Of a DNA stretch of 13,123 nt, positions 6,624-13,123 are shown in pieces. Every line of letters starts with the position of its first letter. Within the stretch, counting starts at the first letter, position 1. A program made the position numbers and the translations under genes. The DNA comes from an uncultured Flavobacterium sp. (GTDB taxonomy: Bacteria; Bacteroidota; Bacteroidia; Flavobacteriales; Flavobacteriaceae): positions 1 to 13,123 of the forward strand of contig NZ_CALFIG010000188.1 of assembly GCF_937876455.1 (NCBI RefSeq), in the 5' to 3' direction. The notes below the pieces were generated by a model. That model searched no databases. It was not told the DNA's origin and was given only the letters and a program-made list of their open reading frames with translations.

Positions 6624-9467
6624 TTACCCTACCAAATTTATAATTTTTCCGGGAACGATTATCACCTTGTTTGGGATTCGACCTTGTAGCTGCGCTTGTG
6701 TACGTTCGTCTGCCATCACGATTTCTTCAATTTGAGCAGTAGTTAAATCCAAAGGTAATTTTATCGTGAAACGCATTTTACCATTAAATGAAACTGGGTA
6801 TTCTTTTTCAGATTCTACCAAATATTTTTCTTCAAATTTTGGAAAAGCAACCCTTGAAATAGAACCTTCATGACCTAAAGCACTCCATAATTCTTCCGCA
6901 ATATGTGGCGCATAAGGCGAAACTAAAAGCGCTAATGGTTCTAAAATGGCTCTGTGATGGCATTTTAATTGTTGCAATTCATTAACACAAATCATAAATT
7001 GTGATACTGAAGTATTAAAAGAGAAATTCTCAATGTCTTCGGTTACTTTTTTAATGGTTTTATGTAACGATTTGTACATATCGGCGGTAGGTTCATCATT
7101 AGTAATGTTTAAACCGTTATCGTCATAATACAAACGCCATAATTTTTTCAAAAAACCATATACTCCTGTAATACCTGCTGTATTCCATGGTTTTGCTTGC
7201 TCTAATGGCCCTAAAAACATTTCATACAAACGTAGCGTATCAGCTCCGTATTCATTGCAAATATCGTCTGGATTGACTACATTGTATTTTGATTTCGACA
7301 TTTTTTCAACTTCACGACCTACAATGTATTTTCCATCTTCTAAAATGAATTCAGCATTGGCATAATCAGCATATAAAGGATGTGTCTTGAATTTTTCAAT
7401 ATCCAACTCGTTGGTAATATCATTAATACAAGATAAGTCAACGTGTATAGGATGAACCGTTTCGTTTTGAATCAATCCCTTTGAAAATAATTTTTTCGAA
7501 TCTTCACTTCTGTATACAAACGCACTCATTCCCAAAATCATTCCTTGGTTGATTAATTTTTTAAATGGTTCTTCGGTTGGAGCAAAACCTCTATCTTTTA
7601 AGAATTTGTTCCAAAAACGAGAATACAATAAATGTCCCGTAGCGTGCTCGCTTCCGCCAATGTATAAATCCACACTTTCCCAATACTTTAAAGCATCTTG
7701 ACTTGCGAAATCATCGTCATTTTTTGCATCCATATAACGCATCCAATACCAAGAAGAGCCTGCCCAACCCGGCATCGTATTCAATTCTAATGGGAAAACT
7801 TTTATATTATCTATCAACTCACAACTCACAACTTGCGCCTTTTCAAGGTCCCAAGCCCAAACGGTTGCATTTCCTAATGGCGGTTGTCCGTCTTCGGTAG
7901 GTAAGTACTTTTCTACTTCTGGTAATACAATTGGCAAGTGTTTTTTGTCAATCATTTGTGGTAAGCCATTCACATAATATACTGGAAAAGGCTCGCCCCA
8001 ATAACGTTGGCGAGAGAAAACGGCATCGCGTAAACGGTAATTTACTTTGGCATTTCCTGCTCCTAGTTCTTCTAAAGTTTCGATGGCTTTTTTCGTTCCG
8101 TTTTTGTAATCTAATCCGTTTAAGAAATCAGAATTTACCAATTCGAATCCGCCTTTTTCACAGTATGCGGCTTGTGAAATATCTTGGTTGAAAATATTTT
8201 TTATTTCTGGCATTCCGTGCGTTCCTTTGAAGAAATTCGCGAAAGCATAATCACGCTCATCGCCACAAGGAACAGCCATAACGGCACCTGTTCCATAACC
8301 CGCCAACACATAATCGCCAATCCAAATTGGTATAGGTTCTTTAGTGAAAGGATGTTCGGCATACGCGCCTGTAAATACACCTGAAATGGTTTTTACATCA
8401 GCCATTCTTTCACGTTCTGAACGTTTTGCAGTTGCTTCTACATAGGCTTCGACCGCTGCTTTTTGTTCTGGCGTGGTAATTTGTGCCACCAATTCGTGTT
8501 CGGGTGCTAATGCCATAAAGGTCACTCCGAAAATGGTATCGGGTCTTGTCGTAAACACTTCAACTTGAAACTTGGAACCTGAAACTTGAAATTTAACTGT
8601 AGCTCCAACACTTTTTCCAATCCAGTTTCGTTGTGATTCTTTGATGGATTCACTCCAATCAATCGTATTTAAACCTTGTAACAAACGCTCTGCATAGGCT
8701 GAGATTCGCATAGACCATTGGGTCATTTTTTTACGAATTACAGGGTGTCCGCCACGTTCTGAAACACCATTTACAATTTCGTCATTGGCTAAAACAGTTC
8801 CCAATGCAGGGCACCAATTCACTTCCGTTTCGGCTAAATAGGTTAATCTATAGTGTAATAAGATTTTTTGTTGTTGTTCGGATGAAAAAGCGTTCCATTC
8901 GGCTGCAGAAAACGAAGTGATATTATCATCGCAAACGGCATTTACCTGCGTATTTCCGTTTTTCTCAAATTCTTGCATTAACGTGCAAATGCTTTCGGCT
9001 TTATCCGTTGTTTTGTTGTACCAAGATTCGAATAATTGTATGAAAATCCACTGTGTATGTTTGTAATAGTCTGGATTTGACGTACGCACTTCACGACTCC
9101 AATCGAACGAAAACCCAATCTTGTCTAATTGTTCACGGTAACGAGCAATATTTTCACGCGTAGTTTTTTCAGGATGTTGCCCTGTTTGAATGGCATATTG
9201 TTCAGCAGGCAATCCAAAAGAATCGTATCCTTGCGGGTGCAACACATTAAAACCTTGATGTCTTTTATATCGTGCTACAATATCAGAAGCAATATACCCC
9301 AGCGGATGCCCCACGTGCAAACCTGCTCCCGAAGGATAAGGAAACATATCTAATACATAGTATTTAGGTAAAGGGTTTTGTGCATTAGGCTCTTGGGCTT
9401 TAAACGTTTGGTTTTTTGCCCAATAGTGTTGCCATTTGGCTTCGATTTCGTTATGGAAGTATTTCAT
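6624..9467 (-). CDS. leuS: Leucyl-tRNA synthetase
   Basis: LeuRS charges tRNA-Leu with leucine in the cytoplasm and edits mischarged products. At 947 residues it fits the larger Bacteroidota form. The class I HIGH motif is HVGH (51-54) after MFPYPSGAGL, and KMSKS is at 722-726. The CP1 editing domain shows the threonine-rich TTRPDTIFG (306-314) and GTGAVMAVPCGDERD (392-406) with the conserved Asp. Other class features are RQRYWGEPFPVYY (486-498), YIGGSEHATGHLLYSRFW (602-619), an anticodon-binding region and the C-terminal domain. Two tracts, KFQVSGSKFQV (292-302) and AQVVSCEL (544-551), are encoded by short DNA repeats, suggesting repeat-derived residues. The frame is intact and the ATG at 9467 gives the expected start MKYFHNEIEAKWQHYW. 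Confidence 0.98.
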   Translation of the reverse strand: MKYFHNEIEAKWQHYWAKNQTFKAQEPNAQNPLPKYYVLDMFPYPSGAGLHVGHPLGYIASDIVARYKRHQGFNVLHPQGYDSFGLPAEQYAIQTGQHPEKTTRENIARYREQLDKIGFSFDWSREVRTSNPDYYKHTQWIFIQLFESWYNKTTDKAESICTLMQEFEKNGNTQVNAVCDDNITSFSAAEWNAFSSEQQQKILLHYRLTYLAETEVNWCPALGTVLANDEIVNGVSERGGHPVIRKKMTQWSMRISAYAERLLQGLNTIDWSESIKESQRNWIGKSVGATVKFQVSGSKFQVEVFTTRPDTIFGVTFMALAPEHELVAQITTPEQKAAVEAYVEATAKRSERERMADVKTISGVFTGAYAEHPFTKEPIPIWIGDYVLAGYGTGAVMAVPCGDERDYAFANFFKGTHGMPEIKNIFNQDISQAAYCEKGGFELVNSDFLNGLDYKNGTKKAIETLEELGAGNAKVNYRLRDAVFSRQRYWGEPFPVYYVNGLPQMIDKKHLPIVLPEVEKYLPTEDGQPPLGNATVWAWDLEKAQVVSCELIDNIKVFPLELNTMPGWAGSSWYWMRYMDAKNDDDFASQDALKYWESVDLYIGGSEHATGHLLYSRFWNKFLKDRGFAPTEEPFKKLINQGMILGMSAFVYRSEDSKKLFSKGLIQNETVHPIHVDLSCINDITNELDIEKFKTHPLYADYANAEFILEDGKYIVGREVEKMSKSKYNVVNPDDICNEYGADTLRLYEMFLGPLEQAKPWNTAGITGVYGFLKKLWRLYYDDNGLNITNDEPTADMYKSLHKTIKKVTEDIENFSFNTSVSQFMICVNELQQLKCHHRAILEPLALLVSPYAPHIAEELWSALGHEGSISRVAFPKFEEKYLVESEKEYPVSFNGKMRFTIKLPLDLTTAQIEEIVMADERTQAQLQGRIPNKVIIVPGKIINLVG
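7815..7835. repeat. 7-bp tandem repeat inside leuS
   Basis: Three consecutive seven-base units (CAACTCA, CAACTCA, then the diverged CAACTTG) occur on the plus strand within the leuS coding region. In frame they encode part of AQVVSCEL (about 544-551). Similar CAACTCA arrays occur, from general experience, between genes in flavobacterial genomes. Confidence 0.6.
8561..8593. repeat. Repeat-like tract inside leuS (ACTTGAAAC units)
   Basis: The plus strand holds ACTTGAAAC, TTGGAACC, TGAAACTTGAAA in succession, a quasi-repeat of ACTTGAAA/GGAACC words. In frame it encodes KFQVSGSKFQV (292-302), a peptide that itself contains KFQV twice. The tract sits just before the TTRPDTIFG editing motif. Such word mixtures are typical of flavobacterial intergenic filler repeats. 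Confidence 0.6.
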
Positions 9468-9473
9468 TATTTT

Positions 9474-9553
9474 AGTTTTCAGTCTCAGTTTTCAGTCTCA
9501 GTTTTTAGCCTCAATTTGAACTACTGATGACTGCTACTGTGACTGAATACTAT
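9474..9553. repeat. Tandem 13-bp repeat and degenerate filler in the leuS leader
   Basis: AGTTTTCAGTCTC occurs twice exactly (9474-9486 and 9487-9499) and once as AGTTTTTAGCCTC (9500-9512). A degenerate CTACTGATGACTGCTACTGTGACTGAA stretch, rich in ACTG words, follows to about 9553. The block lies between the leuS ATG and its -7 element, so it would form most of the leader. Confidence 0.8.
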
Positions 9554-9564
9554 TTTTTTCAGTG

Positions 9565-9572
9565 CAAAAATA
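9565..9572 (-). promoter_or_regulatory. leuS: -7 element of leuS
   Basis: On the minus strand this reads TATTTTTG followed by CAC, an exact TAnnTTTG match. A start near 9560 would give a leader of about 93 bases that includes the tandem repeat at 9474-9553. No TTG is seen at the -33 distance. Confidence 0.4.
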
Positions 9573-9634
9573 CATTTTATAACACTAAAGTTAAAACTTT
9601 GTTGTTATATTCTGTATAAACAAAATTTCTTTAG

Positions 9635-9642
9635 TATTTTTA
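9635..9642 (+). promoter_or_regulatory. ftsX: Weak -7-like element upstream of ftsX
   Basis: TATTTTTA matches TAnnTTTG except for the last base and lies 21 bases before the ATG at 9664. The nearest upstream TTG words (9599-9604) are about 30 bases away, too far for a standard spacer. This is the best candidate in an AT-rich gap and is tentative. Confidence 0.25.
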
Positions 9643-9663
9643 CGGCATAATATTTTTATATCT

Positions 9664-10539
9664 ATGGCATTATCATTTGAACAATATCAAAGAAGAAGGC
9701 TAATTTCTTCTTATTTTTCGGTAGTATTCAGTATCTTTTTAGTATTGTTTTTACTAGGAGCATTAGGACTTTTTGTGGTTAATTCTGAAAAAATATCAAA
9801 CGACTTTAAAGAAAATATTCCTATGAATGTTTATTTTAAGGACGAAGCAAATGATACGGTATTAAATCAGTTTGACACCGAATTAAAAAATGCAAAGTTT
9901 GTAAAGAGCTATGATTTTATCACTAAAGATGAAGCTGCTAAAAACAATGTAGATATTGTGGGTAAAGACTTTAAAGAATTTTTAGGGTTTAATCCGTTGC
10001 AAAATTCGTTTGATATTCACTTGAAAGGCGATTATGTTACTTCCGAAGAAATTAAAAAAATTGAAATGCAATTCAAAAGAAACACTTACATTTCTGATGT
10101 TATATATCCTAAAGAATTAGTGGATTTAGTAAATGAAAATGTTGAAAAAATAAGTTTTTGGATATTAATCATTAGTGGCGTTTTAACTGTTATAGCTATG
10201 TTACTTATCAACGGTTCCATTCGACTATCAATTTATTCGCATCGTTTTACCATTAAAACTATGCAAATGGTAGGCGCAACAAAATCTTTCATTAGAAAAC
10301 CATTTATCATACGAAACATATTACTAGGTTTGGCAGGTTCTGTTTTAGCTATTATTTCGTTATTAGTTGCTTGGTTATATGTAGACAGTTTGTTCCCAAC
10401 ACTTGGCATTGCTAAAGACGTGGTGTCTTTTGTTAGTATTGCTTTAGGCGTAATACTTGTTGGTGTGCTTATTACTTTTATCAGTACATTTTTTGCCACC
10501 ACTCGATTTTTAAACTTAAGAACAGACGACTTGTATTAG
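9664..10539 (+). CDS. ftsX: Cell division ABC transporter permease FtsX
   Basis: FtsX partners the ATPase FtsE at the division septum and controls peptidoglycan hydrolases across the membrane. The 291-residue protein has the family layout: a cytoplasmic N-terminus (SFEQYQRRRLISSYFSV), helix 1 (about 17-38), a large extracytoplasmic domain (40-160) and three more helices (about 163-183, 218-239, 254-276). Between helices 2 and 3 the cytoplasmic loop contains the conserved KTMQMVGATKSFIRKPF (198-214). The ATG at 9664 gives the standard flavobacterial N-terminus. There is no ftsE beside it, so the ATPase must be encoded elsewhere. ftsX leads a plus-strand run with DUF3098, uppP and truB, 49 bases before the next gene, and is divergent from leuS. 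Confidence 0.95.
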   Translation: MALSFEQYQRRRLISSYFSVVFSIFLVLFLLGALGLFVVNSEKISNDFKENIPMNVYFKDEANDTVLNQFDTELKNAKFVKSYDFITKDEAAKNNVDIVGKDFKEFLGFNPLQNSFDIHLKGDYVTSEEIKKIEMQFKRNTYISDVIYPKELVDLVNENVEKISFWILIISGVLTVIAMLLINGSIRLSIYSHRFTIKTMQMVGATKSFIRKPFIIRNILLGLAGSVLAIISLLVAWLYVDSLFPTLGIAKDVVSFVSIALGVILVGVLITFISTFFATTRFLNLRTDDLY

Positions 10540-10588
10540 TAAAGAGCTATTGACTAGTTACAAGGCAGTGAATATTAAAAAATATAAC

Positions 10589-10825
10589 ATGGAAAACAAC
10601 AACAAATCTGAATTTCTTTTTGGGAAAGAAAATTATAAATTTTTATTAATTGGATTAGCCGTTATTGCTTTAGGTTTTATTTTAATGAGCGGTGGTGCCA
10701 ATGAAGACCCAAATGTGTTTAATGAAGACGTTTTTAATTTTAGAAGAATTCGTTTAGCACCAACAGTTGTTTTACTAGGATTTGGAATTACTATTTATTC
10801 GATTTTAGTGAAAAGTAAAAAGTAA
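10589..10825 (+). CDS. DUF3098 small two-helix membrane protein
   Basis: A 78-residue protein starting MENNNKSEFLFGKENYKFL, with membrane helices at about 17-34 and 55-73. The FGKENYKFLLIG stretch before helix 1 and the RRIRLAPTVVLLGFG stretch leading into helix 2 are the conserved parts of DUF3098, a Bacteroidota family of unknown function. The frame is open further upstream to 10550 through a non-ATG start, but the ATG at 10589 gives the usual N-terminus. It lies 49 bases after ftsX and 54 before uppP. This setting between a division permease and an undecaprenyl phosphatase suggests an envelope role, which is inference only. Confidence 0.9.
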   Translation: MENNNKSEFLFGKENYKFLLIGLAVIALGFILMSGGANEDPNVFNEDVFNFRRIRLAPTVVLLGFGITIYSILVKSKK

Positions 10826-10879
10826 TTAGACTTATTTGTCTGGTTAATCGCTCTTCACAATTCACTAAACACTAAATAA

Positions 10880-11689
10880 ATGGATTTACTTCAAGCTCTC
10901 ATTCTTGCTATTATTGAAGGTATTACAGAATATTTGCCTGTTTCGTCAACGGGACATATGATTTTTGCGAGTTCCTATTTTGGAATAGAAAAGGAAGCTT
11001 TTACAAAATTATTTCAAGTGTCTATTCAATTTGGAGCCATTTTAGCTGTAGTTGTATTGTATTGGCGTAAGTTTTTTGACTTTACTAAATTCCAATTCTT
11101 TTTAAAATTAGGATTTGCCGTCATTCCTGCCTTAATTTTAGGAAAATTATTTGACGAAAAAATTGAAACTGTACTAGAACATCCAACTCCTATTGCAATA
11201 GTTTTAATTATAGGAGGTATTATTTTATTAGTTGTAGATCGTTTTTTTACAAATCCTATTATACATCAAGAAGAAGATATTACGTTCAAAAAGGCAATTA
11301 CCATCGGTTTTTGGCAATGCCTAGCCATGATGCCGGGAACAAGCCGAAGCGCTGCAAGTATTATTGGCGGCATGCAACAAGGTTTAACTAGACAAGCCGC
11401 GGCTGAATTTTCATTTTTCTTAGCGGTTCCTACCATGTTAGCTGTAACATGCTATTCGACGTTTATTAAAACGTATGAAGACACTCAAATGAAAGGGTAT
11501 GAACTCATTTTAAAATCATCAGAAAACACAAAAATGTTTATCATTGGTAATGTGGTAGCTTTTATTGTTGCGGTTTTAGCCATTAAATTTTTTATAGAAA
11601 TTATAAAAAAATATGGGTTTAAACCCTGGGGATGGTACAGAATTATTGCAGGATTTCTTTTATTAGTTTATTTTAATTTTCTAAAATAA
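10880..11689 (+). CDS. uppP: Undecaprenyl-diphosphatase (BacA/UppP)
   Basis: UppP dephosphorylates undecaprenyl diphosphate to the monophosphate carrier reused for peptidoglycan and O-antigen precursors; overexpression in other bacteria gives bacitracin resistance. This is a 269-residue polytopic membrane protein. Motif one EGITEYLPVSSTGHM (13-27) carries Glu13, Glu17 and His26. Motif two PGTSRSAASIIGG (152-164) carries Arg156. These correspond to the catalytic residues of the E. coli enzyme. Length and spacing are normal. Its stop codon overlaps the truB start by one base (TAATG), so translation of the two is probably coupled. Confidence 0.97.
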   Translation: MDLLQALILAIIEGITEYLPVSSTGHMIFASSYFGIEKEAFTKLFQVSIQFGAILAVVVLYWRKFFDFTKFQFFLKLGFAVIPALILGKLFDEKIETVLEHPTPIAIVLIIGGIILLVVDRFFTNPIIHQEEDITFKKAITIGFWQCLAMMPGTSRSAASIIGGMQQGLTRQAAAEFSFFLAVPTMLAVTCYSTFIKTYEDTQMKGYELILKSSENTKMFIIGNVVAFIVAVLAIKFFIEIIKKYGFKPWGWYRIIAGFLLLVYFNFLK

Positions 11690-12387
11690 TGAACGCCGAA
11701 TCTATTTTAGAAGGACAGATATTACTCATAGATAAGCCATTAACTTGGTCTTCGTTTCAAGCGGTCAATAAATTAAAATATGCCTTAAAACGCCAATTTG
11801 AATTGCCAAAAAAATTCAAAATTGGACATGCGGGCACTTTAGATCCTTTAGCGTCAGGTTTGTTAATCATTTGCACAGGAAAATTCACTAAAAAAATTAC
11901 AGAAATTCAAGCACAAGAAAAAGAGTATACAGGAACAATTTTTGTTGGTGCCACAACACCTTCCTACGATTTAGAAACCGAAATTGACGCCAGATTCTCA
12001 ACCGAACATATTACAGAAGCGTTAATTTTTGAAACCACAAAAGAATTTATTGGAGAAATTGATCAAAAACCTCCTGTTTTTTCTGCCATCAAGAAGGATG
12101 GAAAACGATTATATGAACATGCTCGTGCGGGAGAAGATGTTGAAATTAAAGCAAGAAAAACGACCATTTACGAATTTGAAATTACACGCATAGCTTTACC
12201 TGAGATTGATTTTAGAGTAACATGTAGTAAAGGAACCTATATTCGCTCTTTGGCTTTTGACTTTGGAAAGGCATTAGGCTCTGGAGGTCATTTAACGGCT
12301 TTGCGCCGAACGAAAATTGGAAATTATAGCGTTTCAAATGCTGTTTGCCCAATAGTATTTGTTAATCAATTGCAACATGAAGTATAG
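11689..12387 (+). CDS. truB: tRNA pseudouridine-55 synthase TruB
   Basis: TruB makes pseudouridine at position 55 in the T-loop of nearly all tRNAs. The 232-residue protein has the catalytic core only: IDKPLTWSSFQAVNKLK (14-30), KIGHAGTLDPLASGLL (44-59) with the nucleophile Asp52, then QKPPVFSAIKKDGKRLYEHAR and the CSKGTYIRSLAFDFGKALG stretch. It lacks the C-terminal PUA-type domain of the longer E. coli protein, which is normal for Bacteroidota TruB of this length. The ATG overlaps the uppP stop by one base. Its own stop lies within the next gene's first codons (11-base overlap), so the three are likely cotranscribed. Confidence 0.97.
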   Translation: MNAESILEGQILLIDKPLTWSSFQAVNKLKYALKRQFELPKKFKIGHAGTLDPLASGLLIICTGKFTKKITEIQAQEKEYTGTIFVGATTPSYDLETEIDARFSTEHITEALIFETTKEFIGEIDQKPPVFSAIKKDGKRLYEHARAGEDVEIKARKTTIYEFEITRIALPEIDFRVTCSKGTYIRSLAFDFGKALGSGGHLTALRRTKIGNYSVSNAVCPIVFVNQLQHEV

Positions 12388-12997
12388 ATTTCTATTTTTC
12401 ATACTTATAACGCAGCTTGTTTTTTGTCAAGAAGTTAAACAACTTAAAACAGGTGATTTACTATTTCAATCGATGAATTGTGGCCCGTTATGTGAAGCTA
12501 TAAATGAAGTGACGGAAGGCTACCAAGGTCATGACTTTAGCCACATGGGTTTGATTTATATAAAAAACGATAGCATTTTTGTATTAGAAGCCTCGGGAAA
12601 AGCAGTAAAAATGACCCCTTTAGATGTGTTTTCAAACTATACCGATTCGCCCATGTTTGTAGGTAGAGTAAAAAGAAAATACAGAAAATATATTCCGAAT
12701 GCCATTGCTTTTACTCTTTCACAAATAGGCATGCCGTATGATGATGCTTATTTATATAATAACGGAAGCTATTATTGTTCGGAGTTGATTTTCGATGCTT
12801 TTTTGAACGCTTATGGCGCTTCTTTTTTTGAATTACAACCTATGACTTTTAAATCTCCTGAAACCAATTCATTTTTTCCTGTTTGGGTTGAGTATTATGC
12901 CCAATTAAAAATGGAAATTCCCGAAGGAAAACTAGGCTGTAACCCTGGAGGTATTTCTACTTCTGATAAGTTGACTATTATTGGAACAATTAAATAA
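12377..12997 (+). CDS. Secreted YiiX/C92-type papain-like cysteine hydrolase
   Basis: A 206-residue protein with an N-terminal signal-like segment, MKYRFLFFILITQLVFCQ. No convincing lipobox is present: the residue before Cys17 is Phe, so a type I signal is likelier than a lipoprotein. LKTGDLLFQ (23-31), FSHMGLIY (54-61) with His56, EAS (71-73) and YYCSELIFDAF (132-142) with Cys134 form the His-Glu-Cys order of the permuted NlpC/P60 (YiiX/YebB) fold. The substrate is unknown; cell-wall peptides or lipids are plausible. I chose the ATG at 12377 because it gives the signal peptide; an upstream TTG at 12359 is less likely. The gene overlaps truB by 11 bases and converges on a minus-strand gene with a 2-base gap. 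Confidence 0.87.
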   Translation: MKYRFLFFILITQLVFCQEVKQLKTGDLLFQSMNCGPLCEAINEVTEGYQGHDFSHMGLIYIKNDSIFVLEASGKAVKMTPLDVFSNYTDSPMFVGRVKRKYRKYIPNAIAFTLSQIGMPYDDAYLYNNGSYYCSELIFDAFLNAYGASFFELQPMTFKSPETNSFFPVWVEYYAQLKMEIPEGKLGCNPGGISTSDKLTIIGTIK

Positions 12998-12999
12998 AA

Positions 13000-13123
13000 T
13001 TATTCGTGTATTTGCTCGTAGATTTTTAAAATCTCATTTTGAATAGCAATTCCTTTGTCTTGTAAGTACCATTTTTGCAATTCTATTTTAGCCGTTTCAT
13101 CCACTATGCCATGTGTTGCTTTA
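13000..13123 (-). CDS. C-terminal end of an unidentified gene
   Basis: The reverse complement is open from the window edge to a TAA at 13000-13002, giving 40 residues: a KATHGIVDETAKIEL stretch, then QKWYLQDKGIAIQNEI and LKIYEQIHE. The charged, helix-like tail could belong to many proteins and I do not recognise the family. It is called because the frame is open across the full fragment and its stop is only two bases from the convergent hydrolase stop. No terminator is visible in the gap. Confidence 0.6.
   Translation of the reverse strand, partial: KATHGIVDETAKIELQKWYLQDKGIAIQNEILKIYEQIHE

Noticed and set aside
7703..8384. Three plus-strand open frames opposite leuS (7703-7900, 7931-8191, 8184-8384)
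   Set aside because: They lie antisense to a clear LeuRS coding region, have no recognisable domains, and are explained by its codon pattern.
10233..10502. Minus-strand open frame opposite ftsX
   Set aside because: It is a shadow of the FtsX C-terminal membrane region, with no motif or start signal of its own.
10826..10879. Gap before uppP with a small AGAC/GTCT hairpin and TTCACAATTCACTAAACACTAAA words
   Set aside because: The stem is only four pairs and the words are too degenerate to call a repeat or regulatory element.

Overview
This is an AT-rich chromosomal stretch from a member of the Bacteroidota, most likely the family Flavobacteriaceae (Flavobacterium-like). The evidence is protein sequence resemblance from memory (DUF4271 next to hemD, DUF3098, a FtsX/UppP/TruB cluster, the Bacteroidota type of LeuRS), the -7 promoter motif TAnnTTTG upstream of several genes, and the scarcity of strong Shine-Dalgarno sequences. 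Nearly every gene is housekeeping. I see no phage, IS element, CRISPR array, tRNA or rRNA, and no stretch over 300 bases without a gene.

Left part (1-4267). A partial polyprenol-phosphate-mannose-synthase-like glycosyltransferase (minus strand, cut by the window start) is divergent from a two-gene plus-strand unit: a DUF4271 membrane protein and uroporphyrinogen-III synthase (hemD). A perfect 19-bp-stem hairpin closes hemD and also the convergent pckA (ATP-type PEP carboxykinase). Upstream of pckA on the same strand lies a DUF423 membrane protein with its own promoter motif.

Middle part (4417-9467). A saccharopine-dehydrogenase-like oxidoreductase (plus) ends in a hairpin and converges on a YugP-type membrane zinc metallopeptidase (minus). 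The metallopeptidase reading frame is broken by a one-base deletion just after its HECGH zinc site. Upstream of it on the minus strand is leuS (leucyl-tRNA synthetase, 947 aa). leuS carries two short repeat-like tracts inside its coding sequence and a tandem repeat in its leader.

Right part (9664-13123). ftsX, a DUF3098 two-helix membrane protein, uppP, truB and a secreted papain-like (YiiX/C92-type) cysteine hydrolase run in the same direction with short gaps or overlaps and look like one operon. They combine division and envelope functions (FtsX, UppP) with tRNA modification (TruB). The tail of an unrecognised minus-strand gene converges on it with a 2-base gap.

No clearly novel system is visible. 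The points most worth a second look are the frameshifted metallopeptidase, the repeat-derived residues in LeuRS, and the hemD promoter-like motif embedded in conserved DUF4271 codons.
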